Source: Candidatus Poseidoniaceae archaeon
GTDB taxonomy: Archaea; Thermoplasmatota; Poseidoniia; Poseidoniales; Poseidoniaceae
Reading direction: 5' to 3'
Assembly (NCBI GenBank): GCA_949373265.1
Contig: CASICT010000004.1
Span: 1-26,744 of the forward strand
Length of the DNA: 26,744 nt
The translations under genes were made by a program, and so were the position numbers. This document shows positions 16,631-24,500 of the stretch, piece after piece. How positions within the stretch are numbered: the stretch's first letter is position 1; every line of letters begins with the position of its first letter. A model generated the notes under the pieces. That model searched no databases. It saw only the letters and a list, made by a program, of their open reading frames with translations, and was not told the origin of the DNA.

Positions 16631-18364
16631 ATGGAGTTACCTGCAACGCTTGCTTCTATGCTTGCGGGCAACGATGGACTGACTCGTCAGAAAGCTGCTC
16701 GCTTAGTAGTCGACCTTGCAAAAACAGCAGGTGCGGAAGGATACATCGAGGTAAACCATAGTCACGTTTCAGGTGTTTCTGTAATTACAGGGGGTCATGG
16801 ACTTAGGCGATTCCTTGCCGATTTAGCGGGAGAGGGTTCTGTCGCTATTCCAACCACTTTGAATTCTGCAGGTTGTGACAAAAGAAGAATGGAAGAAATG
16901 GATATTGATTACCCTGATTTCTTAGAACAGCAATTTGAGATTATTATGGCATATGAGAGTCTTGGGATTGAGCCATCACTTTCCTGCACACCCTATGATA
17001 GGGGAGTTGAGGGAGAATCAGGAATTGCTTCATGGTCTGAATCTAATGCAGTTGCATTTTCCAATTCATGGACTGACTTGATCACAAATCGAGAATCAGG
17101 ACTTTCTGCACTCGCTACTGCCCTGACTGGATATGCGCCAAAGTGGGGGCTGCATCTGGAAAAGAATCGTATTCCAAATATTGTAGTGGACATAGATTGT
17201 GATTTGTCGACACTTTCAGATTGGTCAATACTTGGAGATTGGATTGGCAAACAGGTACGCCCTGGTTGGAATGTTCCATATGGGCCAATGCCATTTATCC
17301 GTGGATTGCCTGATTACATTAGTTTTGCATCTAAGAAGGCCCTAACTGCTGCGGCTGCCAATTATGGATGCCCAATGCTTTGGGCTGAAGGACACACCTC
17401 AACTCCTAGTTTGAATGGGTCTGAGGAGTTATTGACTTTCACTAGCGCTGATCTTAATTCAAGGTATGAAGAACTGGCGCCAAAAGGCCAAGTCGATTTG
17501 GTGGTAATAGGCTGTCCACAAGCCAGTCTCGAGGAGATTAGAATCACCGCCTCTGCAGTACGTTCAAGAAGTGAGATGAGCCTAAAGATTCCAGATAACA
17601 GGCTTTGGGTATTCACTTCGGGATATAATTACGATTTGGCTGAAGCAGATGGCTCGATAGGGATTTTAGAAGAATCAGGGGCGGTTGTCTTGCGAGACAC
17701 TTGTCCAGAAGTAACTCCTTACAATCGTAATCTCTACAATCATTTGATGACTAACTCACTCAAGGCTGAACATTATTTGACTAGTGGGTTGAACAGAATG
17801 CCTACTTCGGTTGGAACGATTGAGGATTGTGTTGCTCATGCTTTTATGCCAAGTTTGAGTGAAGGGGAAGTTATTGCTTTGAAACCTAAGGCTCAACCTC
17901 AACACGCTTCTTCAAAGACCCATCAGGATGGAGATTGTACAATCTCTGGTGGTGGATTGAGTTCACAGGATGATTGGGTAGTGGAGGGCATAGCGATGGT
18001 AAGCGATGTCGCAATCACATATCTTGGCTATGTAAATCGTGATACTGGAATAATCGAAGAAACAGGACACCCTCTGGATGGAAGGGCTATTGAAGATACA
18101 GTTTTGATTTATCCAAAGGGTTCAGGCTCAACAGTTGCTCCTTATGTTCTGATGGGACTTATCTACACGGGTAAGGGTCCCAAAGCAATTGTCAATCGAG
18201 ACGTATGTTCTCTAACATTACCTGCTTGCAGTCTACTAAATGTTCCATATTGTCATGGATTTGATGTCGACCCTTGTCTTGCTGTCAACGATGGTGATTT
18301 AGTACGAGTTACCAAGACTGCAGACGATGTCGTCCTAGAGGTTCTAGAGCGAGTTGGTGAGTAA
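16631..18364 (+). CDS. Aconitase X, fused large and small domains; probable phosphomevalonate dehydratase
   Basis: I start at the ATG at 16631, because MELPATLASMLAGNDG matches the usual N-terminus of the DUF521/AcnX family; in-frame GTG 16598 and ATG 16604 are alternatives. The 577-residue product joins the AcnX catalytic domain (1 to about 415) to the swivel DUF126 domain (about 449-577). Likely Fe-S or active-site Cys are C119 in SCTPYD, C295 in IGCPQASLEEI and C358 in RDTCPEV. IPTTLNSAGCD and AEGHTSTP are also family-typical. The swivel domain has GHPLDGRAI and the PKGSGST loop (Ser/Thr at 498-501). Archaeal members dehydrate mevalonate 5-phosphate to trans-anhydromevalonate 5-phosphate in the archaeal mevalonate pathway; bacterial relatives dehydrate cis-3-hydroxy-L-proline. 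In an archaeon the first role is more likely. The start of the SDR gene directly abuts the stop codon. Confidence 0.85.
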   Translation: MELPATLASMLAGNDGLTRQKAARLVVDLAKTAGAEGYIEVNHSHVSGVSVITGGHGLRRFLADLAGEGSVAIPTTLNSAGCDKRRMEEMDIDYPDFLEQQFEIIMAYESLGIEPSLSCTPYDRGVEGESGIASWSESNAVAFSNSWTDLITNRESGLSALATALTGYAPKWGLHLEKNRIPNIVVDIDCDLSTLSDWSILGDWIGKQVRPGWNVPYGPMPFIRGLPDYISFASKKALTAAAANYGCPMLWAEGHTSTPSLNGSEELLTFTSADLNSRYEELAPKGQVDLVVIGCPQASLEEIRITASAVRSRSEMSLKIPDNRLWVFTSGYNYDLAEADGSIGILEESGAVVLRDTCPEVTPYNRNLYNHLMTNSLKAEHYLTSGLNRMPTSVGTIEDCVAHAFMPSLSEGEVIALKPKAQPQHASSKTHQDGDCTISGGGLSSQDDWVVEGIAMVSDVAITYLGYVNRDTGIIEETGHPLDGRAIEDTVLIYPKGSGSTVAPYVLMGLIYTGKGPKAIVNRDVCSLTLPACSLLNVPYCHGFDVDPCLAVNDGDLVRVTKTADDVVLEVLERVGE

Positions 18365-19264
18365 ATGCGAGTACTTGTGACAGGGGGAGCCGGTTTTCTT
18401 GGCTCTCATCTAACCGATGCTTTACTTGCTCGTGGTGATGATGTAATCGTCTTCGATGATTTATCGCGTGGTTCTATTGAGCAAATAGGAAATGATGCCA
18501 AATTTGTGAATGGTGATGTTAGGTCAGAGGATACTTGGGATGAGATTTGCTCAGATTTTTCTCCTGAAGTTATCCACCATCTTGCTGCAGTAAATGGTAC
18601 TAGGCGATTTCATAATGAGGCTGATTTAGTAATCGATGTCAATATCAATGGAACTAGAAATGCTTTGGCTGCTGCTAAAAAGTACAATTCCAAGTTGATA
18701 TTTTATTCTTCGCCGGAGGCTTTTGGTGAACAAGAAGAAATGCCTTTGTCTAACCAATCTCTCAGTTTATTTACGCCAGCTCATATTCACCAACGCCATT
18801 CATACGGTTCATCGAAACATGTTGGTGAACTGTTATGTCAGTTCGAAGTAAGGAATGGTTTGGAAGTAATAATCGTAAGGCCATGTAATGCATATGGTCC
18901 TCGTCTACACGGTAATGAAAATGGCCAGGTGGTTTCGATGATGATGTCTGCTGACCCAATTATCGTTCATGGAAATGGGTTGCAAACTCGAAGTCTTACT
19001 TGGGTAGGTGATGTAATTGAGGGGTTATTGATTGTTTCAGATTTGGATGGTCTTGCTGGAAAAGCGTTCAATCTTGGCTCTACAGAAGAGGTGACGATGA
19101 TCGAACTGGCAAAACATATCTCAGGAATTACTGGTGCTGAAATTATCTTTGGCGAGCCAAATCATGGAGATAGTAATAGGAGACTGCCTGACGTTTCAAT
19201 GAACAGCCTAATTTCGTGGAAAGCAAAAACTTCACTACAAAATGGACTTGCTCAACTACGGTGA
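18365..19264 (+). CDS. Extended SDR NAD-dependent epimerase/dehydratase (nucleotide-sugar type)
   Basis: A 299-residue extended short-chain dehydrogenase/reductase. The Rossmann NAD-binding motif GGAGFLG is at 7-13, with DD at 31-32 after the second strand, which favours NAD over NADP. The catalytic tetrad is visible as S115/S116 (FYSSPEAFGE) and Y147-x3-K151 (YGSSK). RPCNAYGPR and the C-terminal ISWKAKTSLQNGL follow the UDP-glucose 4-epimerase / UDP-xylose synthase / dTDP-glucose dehydratase pattern. The substrate is probably a nucleotide sugar and the product probably serves surface glycan synthesis, but the exact reaction cannot be set. The ATG directly follows the TAA of the aconitase-X gene (TAAATG), with GGTGAG nearby, so the two are almost surely co-transcribed. 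The 3' end overlaps the convergent flavin-reductase-like gene by 13 nt. Confidence 0.88.
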   Translation: MRVLVTGGAGFLGSHLTDALLARGDDVIVFDDLSRGSIEQIGNDAKFVNGDVRSEDTWDEICSDFSPEVIHHLAAVNGTRRFHNEADLVIDVNINGTRNALAAAKKYNSKLIFYSSPEAFGEQEEMPLSNQSLSLFTPAHIHQRHSYGSSKHVGELLCQFEVRNGLEVIIVRPCNAYGPRLHGNENGQVVSMMMSADPIIVHGNGLQTRSLTWVGDVIEGLLIVSDLDGLAGKAFNLGSTEEVTMIELAKHISGITGAEIIFGEPNHGDSNRRLPDVSMNSLISWKAKTSLQNGLAQLR

Positions 19265-20025
19265 TATGTAGCGAGATGGCCCCAGTCTTGTGGGCTAGGG
19301 GTTAGTAGGTCCATGCCATGTTGGCATAGCAGAGATAGTCCTTGGTCGGGAGGTATTTCGGATGGAACAAGCATACTTTCGACTCTTAGAACTACAAGTC
19401 TAGCAACAGCTCCTTCTGGAAGGGGATTATCTTCTACCATTCTACAACGTAAAACCGCAACTGCCAACGGATGAATCGGTCCATCACTATCAAGCAGGCT
19501 CCATTCACTTTCTACAGTCGGGGTGCTGGTAAGGTCGGCATCAATTGCAGCTTTTTTAGTTGCAGCCAGTAATTGCAACTCACATTCTCCATTGGCTTTG
19601 AGATTGATATATGTGTCACGTTGTTGACCTGCTCTGGTTTGGGAAAGCGAAATTATCACTAGAGGTGGAGTGTTGGATACAACAGACACACTAGTCATCG
19701 GAGCGATATTCTCTTTTCCGTTGTCTCTTGTGGAAACTAATACTAATGGTCGTGGCGAAAGTGTTGCTGAAAGCCATTTGCTGCGAACTCGATGTCCAAC
19801 TTCATCCATGATTATTTCCACATTTGGTTTCATAGCCTTTCTATCAATCCAGTGGTCGAGGTCTCCTTTCTCAACTTCATCCAATGCGTGTTGAGTATAA
19901 TCTCTGTACACTATCCATTCAGCAATTACGGCTGAATCATCTCCTCTATCTTGCTTTCTTGCAATAGATGAGTCTGCATATTCAATGCATCTTTGTAGAA
20001 AATCCACGATTACTATTTTACTCAT
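19252..20025 (-). CDS. Flavin-reductase-like FMN-binding split-barrel protein with extra N-terminal domain
   Basis: A 257-residue protein. From about residue 85 it follows the flavin reductase / DIM6 family: SPRPLVLVSTRDNGKENIAP, then MTSVSVVSNTPPLVIISLS, which form the FMN-binding split barrel. Later segments (RDTYINLKANGECELQLL, and HPLAVAVLRCRMVEDN) also fit. Members reduce flavins with NAD(P)H or act as flavoprotein oxidoreductases. Residues 1 to about 80 are helical and charged, are not part of the split barrel, and I do not recognise them. The gene is last of a three-gene operon after the acetyltransferase. Its ATG overlaps the preceding stop as ATGAGTAA, and GGAGAGG lies 5 nt upstream. 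The substrate is unknown; a link to the convergent isoprenoid gene is only speculative. Confidence 0.8.
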   Translation of the reverse strand: MSKIVIVDFLQRCIEYADSSIARKQDRGDDSAVIAEWIVYRDYTQHALDEVEKGDLDHWIDRKAMKPNVEIIMDEVGHRVRSKWLSATLSPRPLVLVSTRDNGKENIAPMTSVSVVSNTPPLVIISLSQTRAGQQRDTYINLKANGECELQLLAATKKAAIDADLTSTPTVESEWSLLDSDGPIHPLAVAVLRCRMVEDNPLPEGAVARLVVLRVESMLVPSEIPPDQGLSLLCQHGMDLLTPSPQDWGHLATYHRS

Positions 20026-20485
20026 CTGCGCCTCTCCTTGATTCGTATTCTTCTCGCAACATCATTTGTTTGGCAGGGTTGCCTCCCCAAACTTGTTGCG
20101 GCGGGATATCTGTTGTGACCACTGCGCCTGCAGCGATAACACAACCGGTGTGGAGATTAACTCCAGCAACAATTGTTGCATTAGCACCAATTACTACATC
20201 GTTATCAACATTTACCGGAGCCCAGACTCCTTTTGAAGGAGGGTGTCGGTCATTGGTGATTACAGCGCCAGGTCCAATGAATACATTATCTCCAACAATA
20301 CAACCATCGGCAATGTAAACCGACCCTTGAATTCTACAGTTAATTCCTATAGTGACGTTCTTACCAATATGTGACAAGGCGCCAATATTGGTTCCTTCAC
20401 CTATGCAATCGCTTCCTAGTAGACAAGGCCACCATGCAGTAGCACCGCTTGCAAGTTCGATTTTACGGCCAGATAAATCATTCAT
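20018..20485 (-). CDS. Left-handed beta-helix (hexapeptide-repeat) acyltransferase, sugar N-acetyltransferase type
   Basis: A 155-residue protein built of hexapeptide repeats: IGEGTNIGALSHIGKNVTIG, then IVGDNVFIGPGAVITND, then VVIGANATIVAGVNL. The pattern, including NVFIGPGAVITNDRHP and the end GNPAKQMM, matches WlbB/WbpD-type enzymes that acetylate the amino group of UDP-amino sugars using acetyl-CoA; these work as trimers in the cytoplasm. The length is slightly short for the group. A nucleotide-sugar role fits the nearby SDR gene, which is transcribed toward it, so both may feed envelope glycans (inference). Its start overlaps the peroxiredoxin stop by 8 nt (ATGAATGA), and its own stop overlaps the flavin-reductase start by 8 nt. 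No strong Shine-Dalgarno is seen, so translation probably depends on coupling. Confidence 0.85.
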   Translation of the reverse strand: MNDLSGRKIELASGATAWWPCLLGSDCIGEGTNIGALSHIGKNVTIGINCRIQGSVYIADGCIVGDNVFIGPGAVITNDRHPPSKGVWAPVNVDNDVVIGANATIVAGVNLHTGCVIAAGAVVTTDIPPQQVWGGNPAKQMMLREEYESRRGADE

Positions 20486-20963
20486 CTATTCCCAACTCAC
20501 GCATAAGCATGGAAACATGACCTTTTGCCTTGACATTGTATTTTGCGAAGATCAACTTTCCATCTTCTCCTATTACGAATGTAGAACGAGCACAACCCAT
20601 GTATTCTTTTCCGTAATTCATCTTGCTTCTCCAAGTTCCAAATGCTTCGTGAATTGCACCATCTTCATCCATCAATAAGGGGAAGTTTATCTCTTGCTTG
20701 TCGATGAAGTTTTCATGACTTTTTGCTGAATCTTTGGAGACTCCAAATACTTGGAATCCCTTGGAAGTTAAGCGAGCCATATCATCTCTGAAATCACAGG
20801 CTTGGACAGTGCATCCTGGTGTTGAATCTCTTGGGTAAAAGTACAAAATCGTCTTTTCTCCAGATGCCATTATGTCTTCCAAATTATGGTTTTTACCTTT
20901 GGAATCAGGGGCGTTAAATGTCGGTGATAGGTCTCCGGTTTCAAGTGTGATGGGTTCTGCCAT
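20478..20963 (-). CDS. bcp: Peroxiredoxin, PrxQ/BCP type
   Basis: A thiol peroxidase that reduces hydrogen peroxide and organic peroxides. With the start at 20963 it has 161 residues, close to the usual PrxQ length. The peroxidatic Cys51 lies in DSTPGCTVQACDFRD and a second Cys56 five residues later gives the PrxQ CxxxxC pair that forms an intramolecular disulfide. YFYPRDSTPGCT, FGVSKDSAKSHENF and STFVIGEDGK are typical. The frame stays open up to an ATG at 21047, but that would add 28 residues with no family counterpart, so I prefer 20963. A TATA-like TTTATGATA on the minus strand (about 21008-21016) could give an mRNA starting about 20 nt before this ATG. It is the first gene of a three-gene operon with acetyltransferase and flavin reductase. 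Confidence 0.92.
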   Translation of the reverse strand: MAEPITLETGDLSPTFNAPDSKGKNHNLEDIMASGEKTILYFYPRDSTPGCTVQACDFRDDMARLTSKGFQVFGVSKDSAKSHENFIDKQEINFPLLMDEDGAIHEAFGTWRSKMNYGKEYMGCARSTFVIGEDGKLIFAKYNVKAKGHVSMLMRELGIDE

Positions 20964-21100
20964 GGCTATCGCACGAGGAGGGAGCAAATCAAGCCTTTCA
21001 TTGACGATATCATAAACAATAAAACCTGCAGTACCTCTTTTATTCATAATGCATCATTTGCTATGTGTCCTGCATGATTTGGGCCCAACTCATCGATTAT

Positions 21101-21108
21101 CTTATAAT
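21101..21108 (+). promoter_or_regulatory. TATA box of a leaderless promoter
   Basis: CTTATAAT is centred 25 nt before the ATG at 21130. In archaea transcription starts about 25 nt after the TATA box, so the mRNA would begin at or next to the start codon. This supports a leaderless transcript and the start at 21130 over the upstream in-frame ATG at 21049. The promoter would drive the small helical protein, the giant membrane protein and the partial gene after it. Confidence 0.55.
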
Positions 21109-21129
21109 CTGCCCGTGCAAACCAAAACT

Positions 21130-21555
21130 ATGGCGGCTGCACGTATGTCTAGGAGGTGTCGTAAGTTTATGCGCCAAATCCACAAGGCTGCCAACAAGTA
21201 TTCGTTACAAGAGATCGCTTCTTCCATCCAAGGCGAACTAGATAGACGCGGCCTCTCATACGAAGAAGCCCTGAATCTAGGAAACATCCTACAAGACCGT
21301 GCAGATATCCTGCCCGGGGATGAAATCGTATACGCTGTTTCAGATAGGGATTCTTATCGCCGAACTCTAGAGTTATATCTTCGCGACGGAGTTCTCACTA
21401 AAGCAGAACAATTACTTCTTTGGGAAGAGAGGCGCAGATTAGGAATCGATGATGACATCCATAATCGATTGTTAGAGCAATTACTCGCTACTTGGACTAA
21501 GCAAGGCAAGTCCGTTCTGGTGCAAGCATTTAGGGGAGGCCAGACAAATGCATAA
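21130..21555 (+). CDS. Small helical charged protein of unknown function
   Basis: With the ATG at 21130 chosen from the TATA spacing, the product has 141 residues; an in-frame ATG at 21049 would add 27 residues, but these overlap the promoter. The protein is almost fully helical and charged, with a basic N-terminus (MSRRCRKFMRQIHKAANKY) and no signal peptide or membrane segment. The middle stretch LRDGVLTKAEQLLLWEERRR resembles EF-hand-like or TerB-like helical pairs of the 'L-x-D-G-x-L-T-x-x-E' kind, but calcium ligands are incomplete and no family is assigned. It is the first gene of the right-hand operon. The stop overlaps the next start as ATGCATAA, so the two are probably translationally coupled. 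A cytoplasmic partner role for the giant membrane protein is possible but unproven. Confidence 0.72.
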   Translation: MAAARMSRRCRKFMRQIHKAANKYSLQEIASSIQGELDRRGLSYEEALNLGNILQDRADILPGDEIVYAVSDRDSYRRTLELYLRDGVLTKAEQLLLWEERRRLGIDDDIHNRLLEQLLATWTKQGKSVLVQAFRGGQTNA

Positions 21556-24500
21556 CCGGAAGATAGCATTCTCGATTTTGTTGGTGCTCTTGCTTCAAGT
21601 TAGCGTGCCAATGATTCCAGTAGATGCTGCCAGCGGTAGAGCGGTCCCCAATTTCGATGCGACAATGACTCTATCGAATGGAGGTTCGATTTCAAATTCG
21701 GGCATTATCAAAGTCGAACAGGGAAATCATACCGTGGGAATTGATGTAGCCAATAATGGAGCGGATTCAGCCGAACTTATCGTCAAACTATTCCACAAGG
21801 CCACCGCCGCATCTAGTAAAACCCAAGTAATTTCAATCAATGCTGGTACAATGCTAGCGGGCGCAACCAGTTCATTCCCTGTTGATTGGGAGGCATTTGC
21901 GGGAGACGGGCAATCATTAATCTCTCAAATCACAGCCACCGACGGGGCAGATGTTACCGTAGTTAACACAACTTTGTCATTCGATGTAACTCCGTTTAGG
22001 GCAGCGACCATAGAGAATAACGACATCCCTAGCCCCGATAGTGGTTTTACCGATTTGAGACTTGGCCATTCCACTCACACATTCTCTGCCGATGTAAGAA
22101 ATATCGGAAACGTTCCAGTCACTGCTGTAATGGAAATTCAATTAGCAAATGATGCAGACCCAACACAGATTCTCACGTTTTGGTCAGCAACTAATACATT
22201 GCAGCCAGGCAGTTTGTCAGTTCCCGCAGGCGACGTAACTATCCCAGTGACGTTTGATGGAACACTTTTGCTCGACTCTTGGGAATTATCATCCAGAGTC
22301 ATGTTTAATTCAACAGCTGGCTGGACCAATAACATTTCAATAACCTCCGTTGGGGTAACTTTCTCAGATTTCATTATTTCAATTTCGGCACCCTCTGACC
22401 GCTCTACAGAGCCAGGGACGGCCACTACGCTAACTTGGCTTATCTCAAATCTAGGTAGTGACGATGATTTGACCATCACTCTTACTTCAGACCAAAACTG
22501 GCATGACAATGCACTGGATGGCCAGACCCTTTCGATCTTGGCGGGCGCCTCTGCTTCTGTGGAGGTTACTGTTACAGTGCCGTCTAATGCTGTCAAGCCG
22601 ACCCTTGAGAATGTATATCTAGACTTGACGAGTACTTCTTCCGACCCCTACACAGTTAGAAGTACAGGGCATGTGATGGTGGGTGACACATATGGGGCAT
22701 TGGTAACGGCCGTGGATGCCTCTGTAGACGTTACTCCTGCCAACACAAATTCTATTCTATTCAAAGTCAAAAATGCAGGTACCATGCCAACTGCATTCAA
22801 CCTTGCAACAGGCCTAACAATCCCGGCTGAAGGATGGGTTGTAGACCTCTCAAATACAGTCACTCCTATCCTTGCGCCAAATAGCGAACACACAATTTCA
22901 GCACAAGTTACGCCAGCTCCAATCTCTTCTCCATTAAAATTGAGCGAGAAAAATGCGGCCGGAGATTCCCTCTCCCTGTGGTTGTCAGCAACTCCGCTGT
23001 TCGGCGGTGTTCCAAATCTTGATACGACTCAACTAATCGTTGAAGCGATTATTACAGTCGACCCTGGACCAGAAACGGAGTCTATCATATTAGATCCGGC
23101 AGAAGTATGGGATGGCAATGGTGCTGGTGGAATCGATAGGGTCCTATCGCTAGCAGTCGAAGTCCGTCACAACCTTGGAAATTCAATTGTCACCGGAGTG
23201 AATGCTGAACTAACTTCGGGAACTCCTGTTTTCACTGGGACAAATTCAGTTGGCGTTAACGAAGCAGCCAGGTGGGGCGTCACCATCACTCCTGCCTCGG
23301 TTAGCAATCTCGATATGGACGAGGTTTTCCAATCTTGGCTTGCTATCGACGGGCCAAGCGATGAATTACCATTGTCGGGTGAAATAGTTATTCCGATTAC
23401 AGCTACTCCGACTTTAACTCAAAGTCAGATTGATAATGCAGTTAACAGCAGCAGTGTTACAAGAAATATCAGTATTGTTATCCCAAGCATATTCAGTGGT
23501 GAAATCTTTTCAGACGCTACAGCAGATTCTCCAGAAGAGCACAAATGCGTTATGGGGGTACCATACCACATCTGTAATGCCGATGTAGGGAATCTTACGA
23601 ACTTCTCATTAGGCTTGGAAAATACTGGAAACGATGTCACCTCATATCGTCTAAATATAGTGAACGACTATCCGGATAGTTGGGAAGTAAGTTTAGTGAC
23701 AACTCTAACAACAAATCCTACAATGGTGACCAATTTATCTCCAGCGATGGCGGACCATCCTACTTTGGGGACTGGCCATCTTTCTGATTTCATCTTGAAA
23801 GTGAAAACAGACCCTCAAGCAAACGCTGCTACCCTACAGCCGATAACAATCCGCGTCGAAGACCAGTTGCGCGATGAAATTCTTAGTAACATTACTCTGC
23901 TAATCAGAGTCGAAGAATCAATAAATTTCGAATTGCGTCCAACAAATGATACCATTTCCTTGTCTCCTTTCGAGACTCCCGCCACAAGAGTTTACATCAA
24001 TAATACTGGTAACGTAGCCACTACCTTTTCCCTGTGGCTCGACACAAGTCAGCAAAATGATGTCGCATTTACGATTGAGCCTCTCGGAACTACCGAAGTA
24101 ATAGTTGGAGCGGGGCGCAATGAATCTGTGAAAATCCGCTTGACCCCTAATTCTGGAGCAAGTGCTGACGAATTACACATAGCCACTATCTGGGTTACTG
24201 CAGTAAACGGAATGAACCTCTCTGCATCAGTAGTAGCCAATATCACGGCAGACCACCACCTTGGAATCAACGTCCAAGACATAATTGCTGTCACACCCGG
24301 TGTTAACGAGACAATTTCTGTGACATTTGCTAATACTGGGAATTTGGAAGAGACACTTGATATTTTTGCAGTAGTGGAAGGCAACTGGAGTTCCAGTTGG
24401 CAGCAAGACCAAATTGTGCTGCCTATAGGTAGTACCTTGGATAACGATTTGACAATAATAGTACCTTCACTTGGCGGTGTTCAAACATTAACGAATGGGG

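Noticed and set aside
20964..21047. N-terminal extension of the peroxiredoxin to ATG 21047
   Set aside because: PrxQ proteins begin about eight residues before the GD-L-SP segment; the extra 28 residues have no family counterpart and cover a TATA-like element.
21049..21129. N-terminal extension of the small helical protein to ATG 21049
   Set aside because: It would overlap the TATA box at 21101-21108, and its His/Leu-rich sequence differs from the charged helical remainder.
22138..22596. 152-codon open frame on the minus strand inside the giant repeat protein
   Set aside because: The sense frame is a continuous repeat domain with a signal peptide; the antisense product is low-complexity Val/Ser/Glu sequence, with no Shine-Dalgarno or partner gene.
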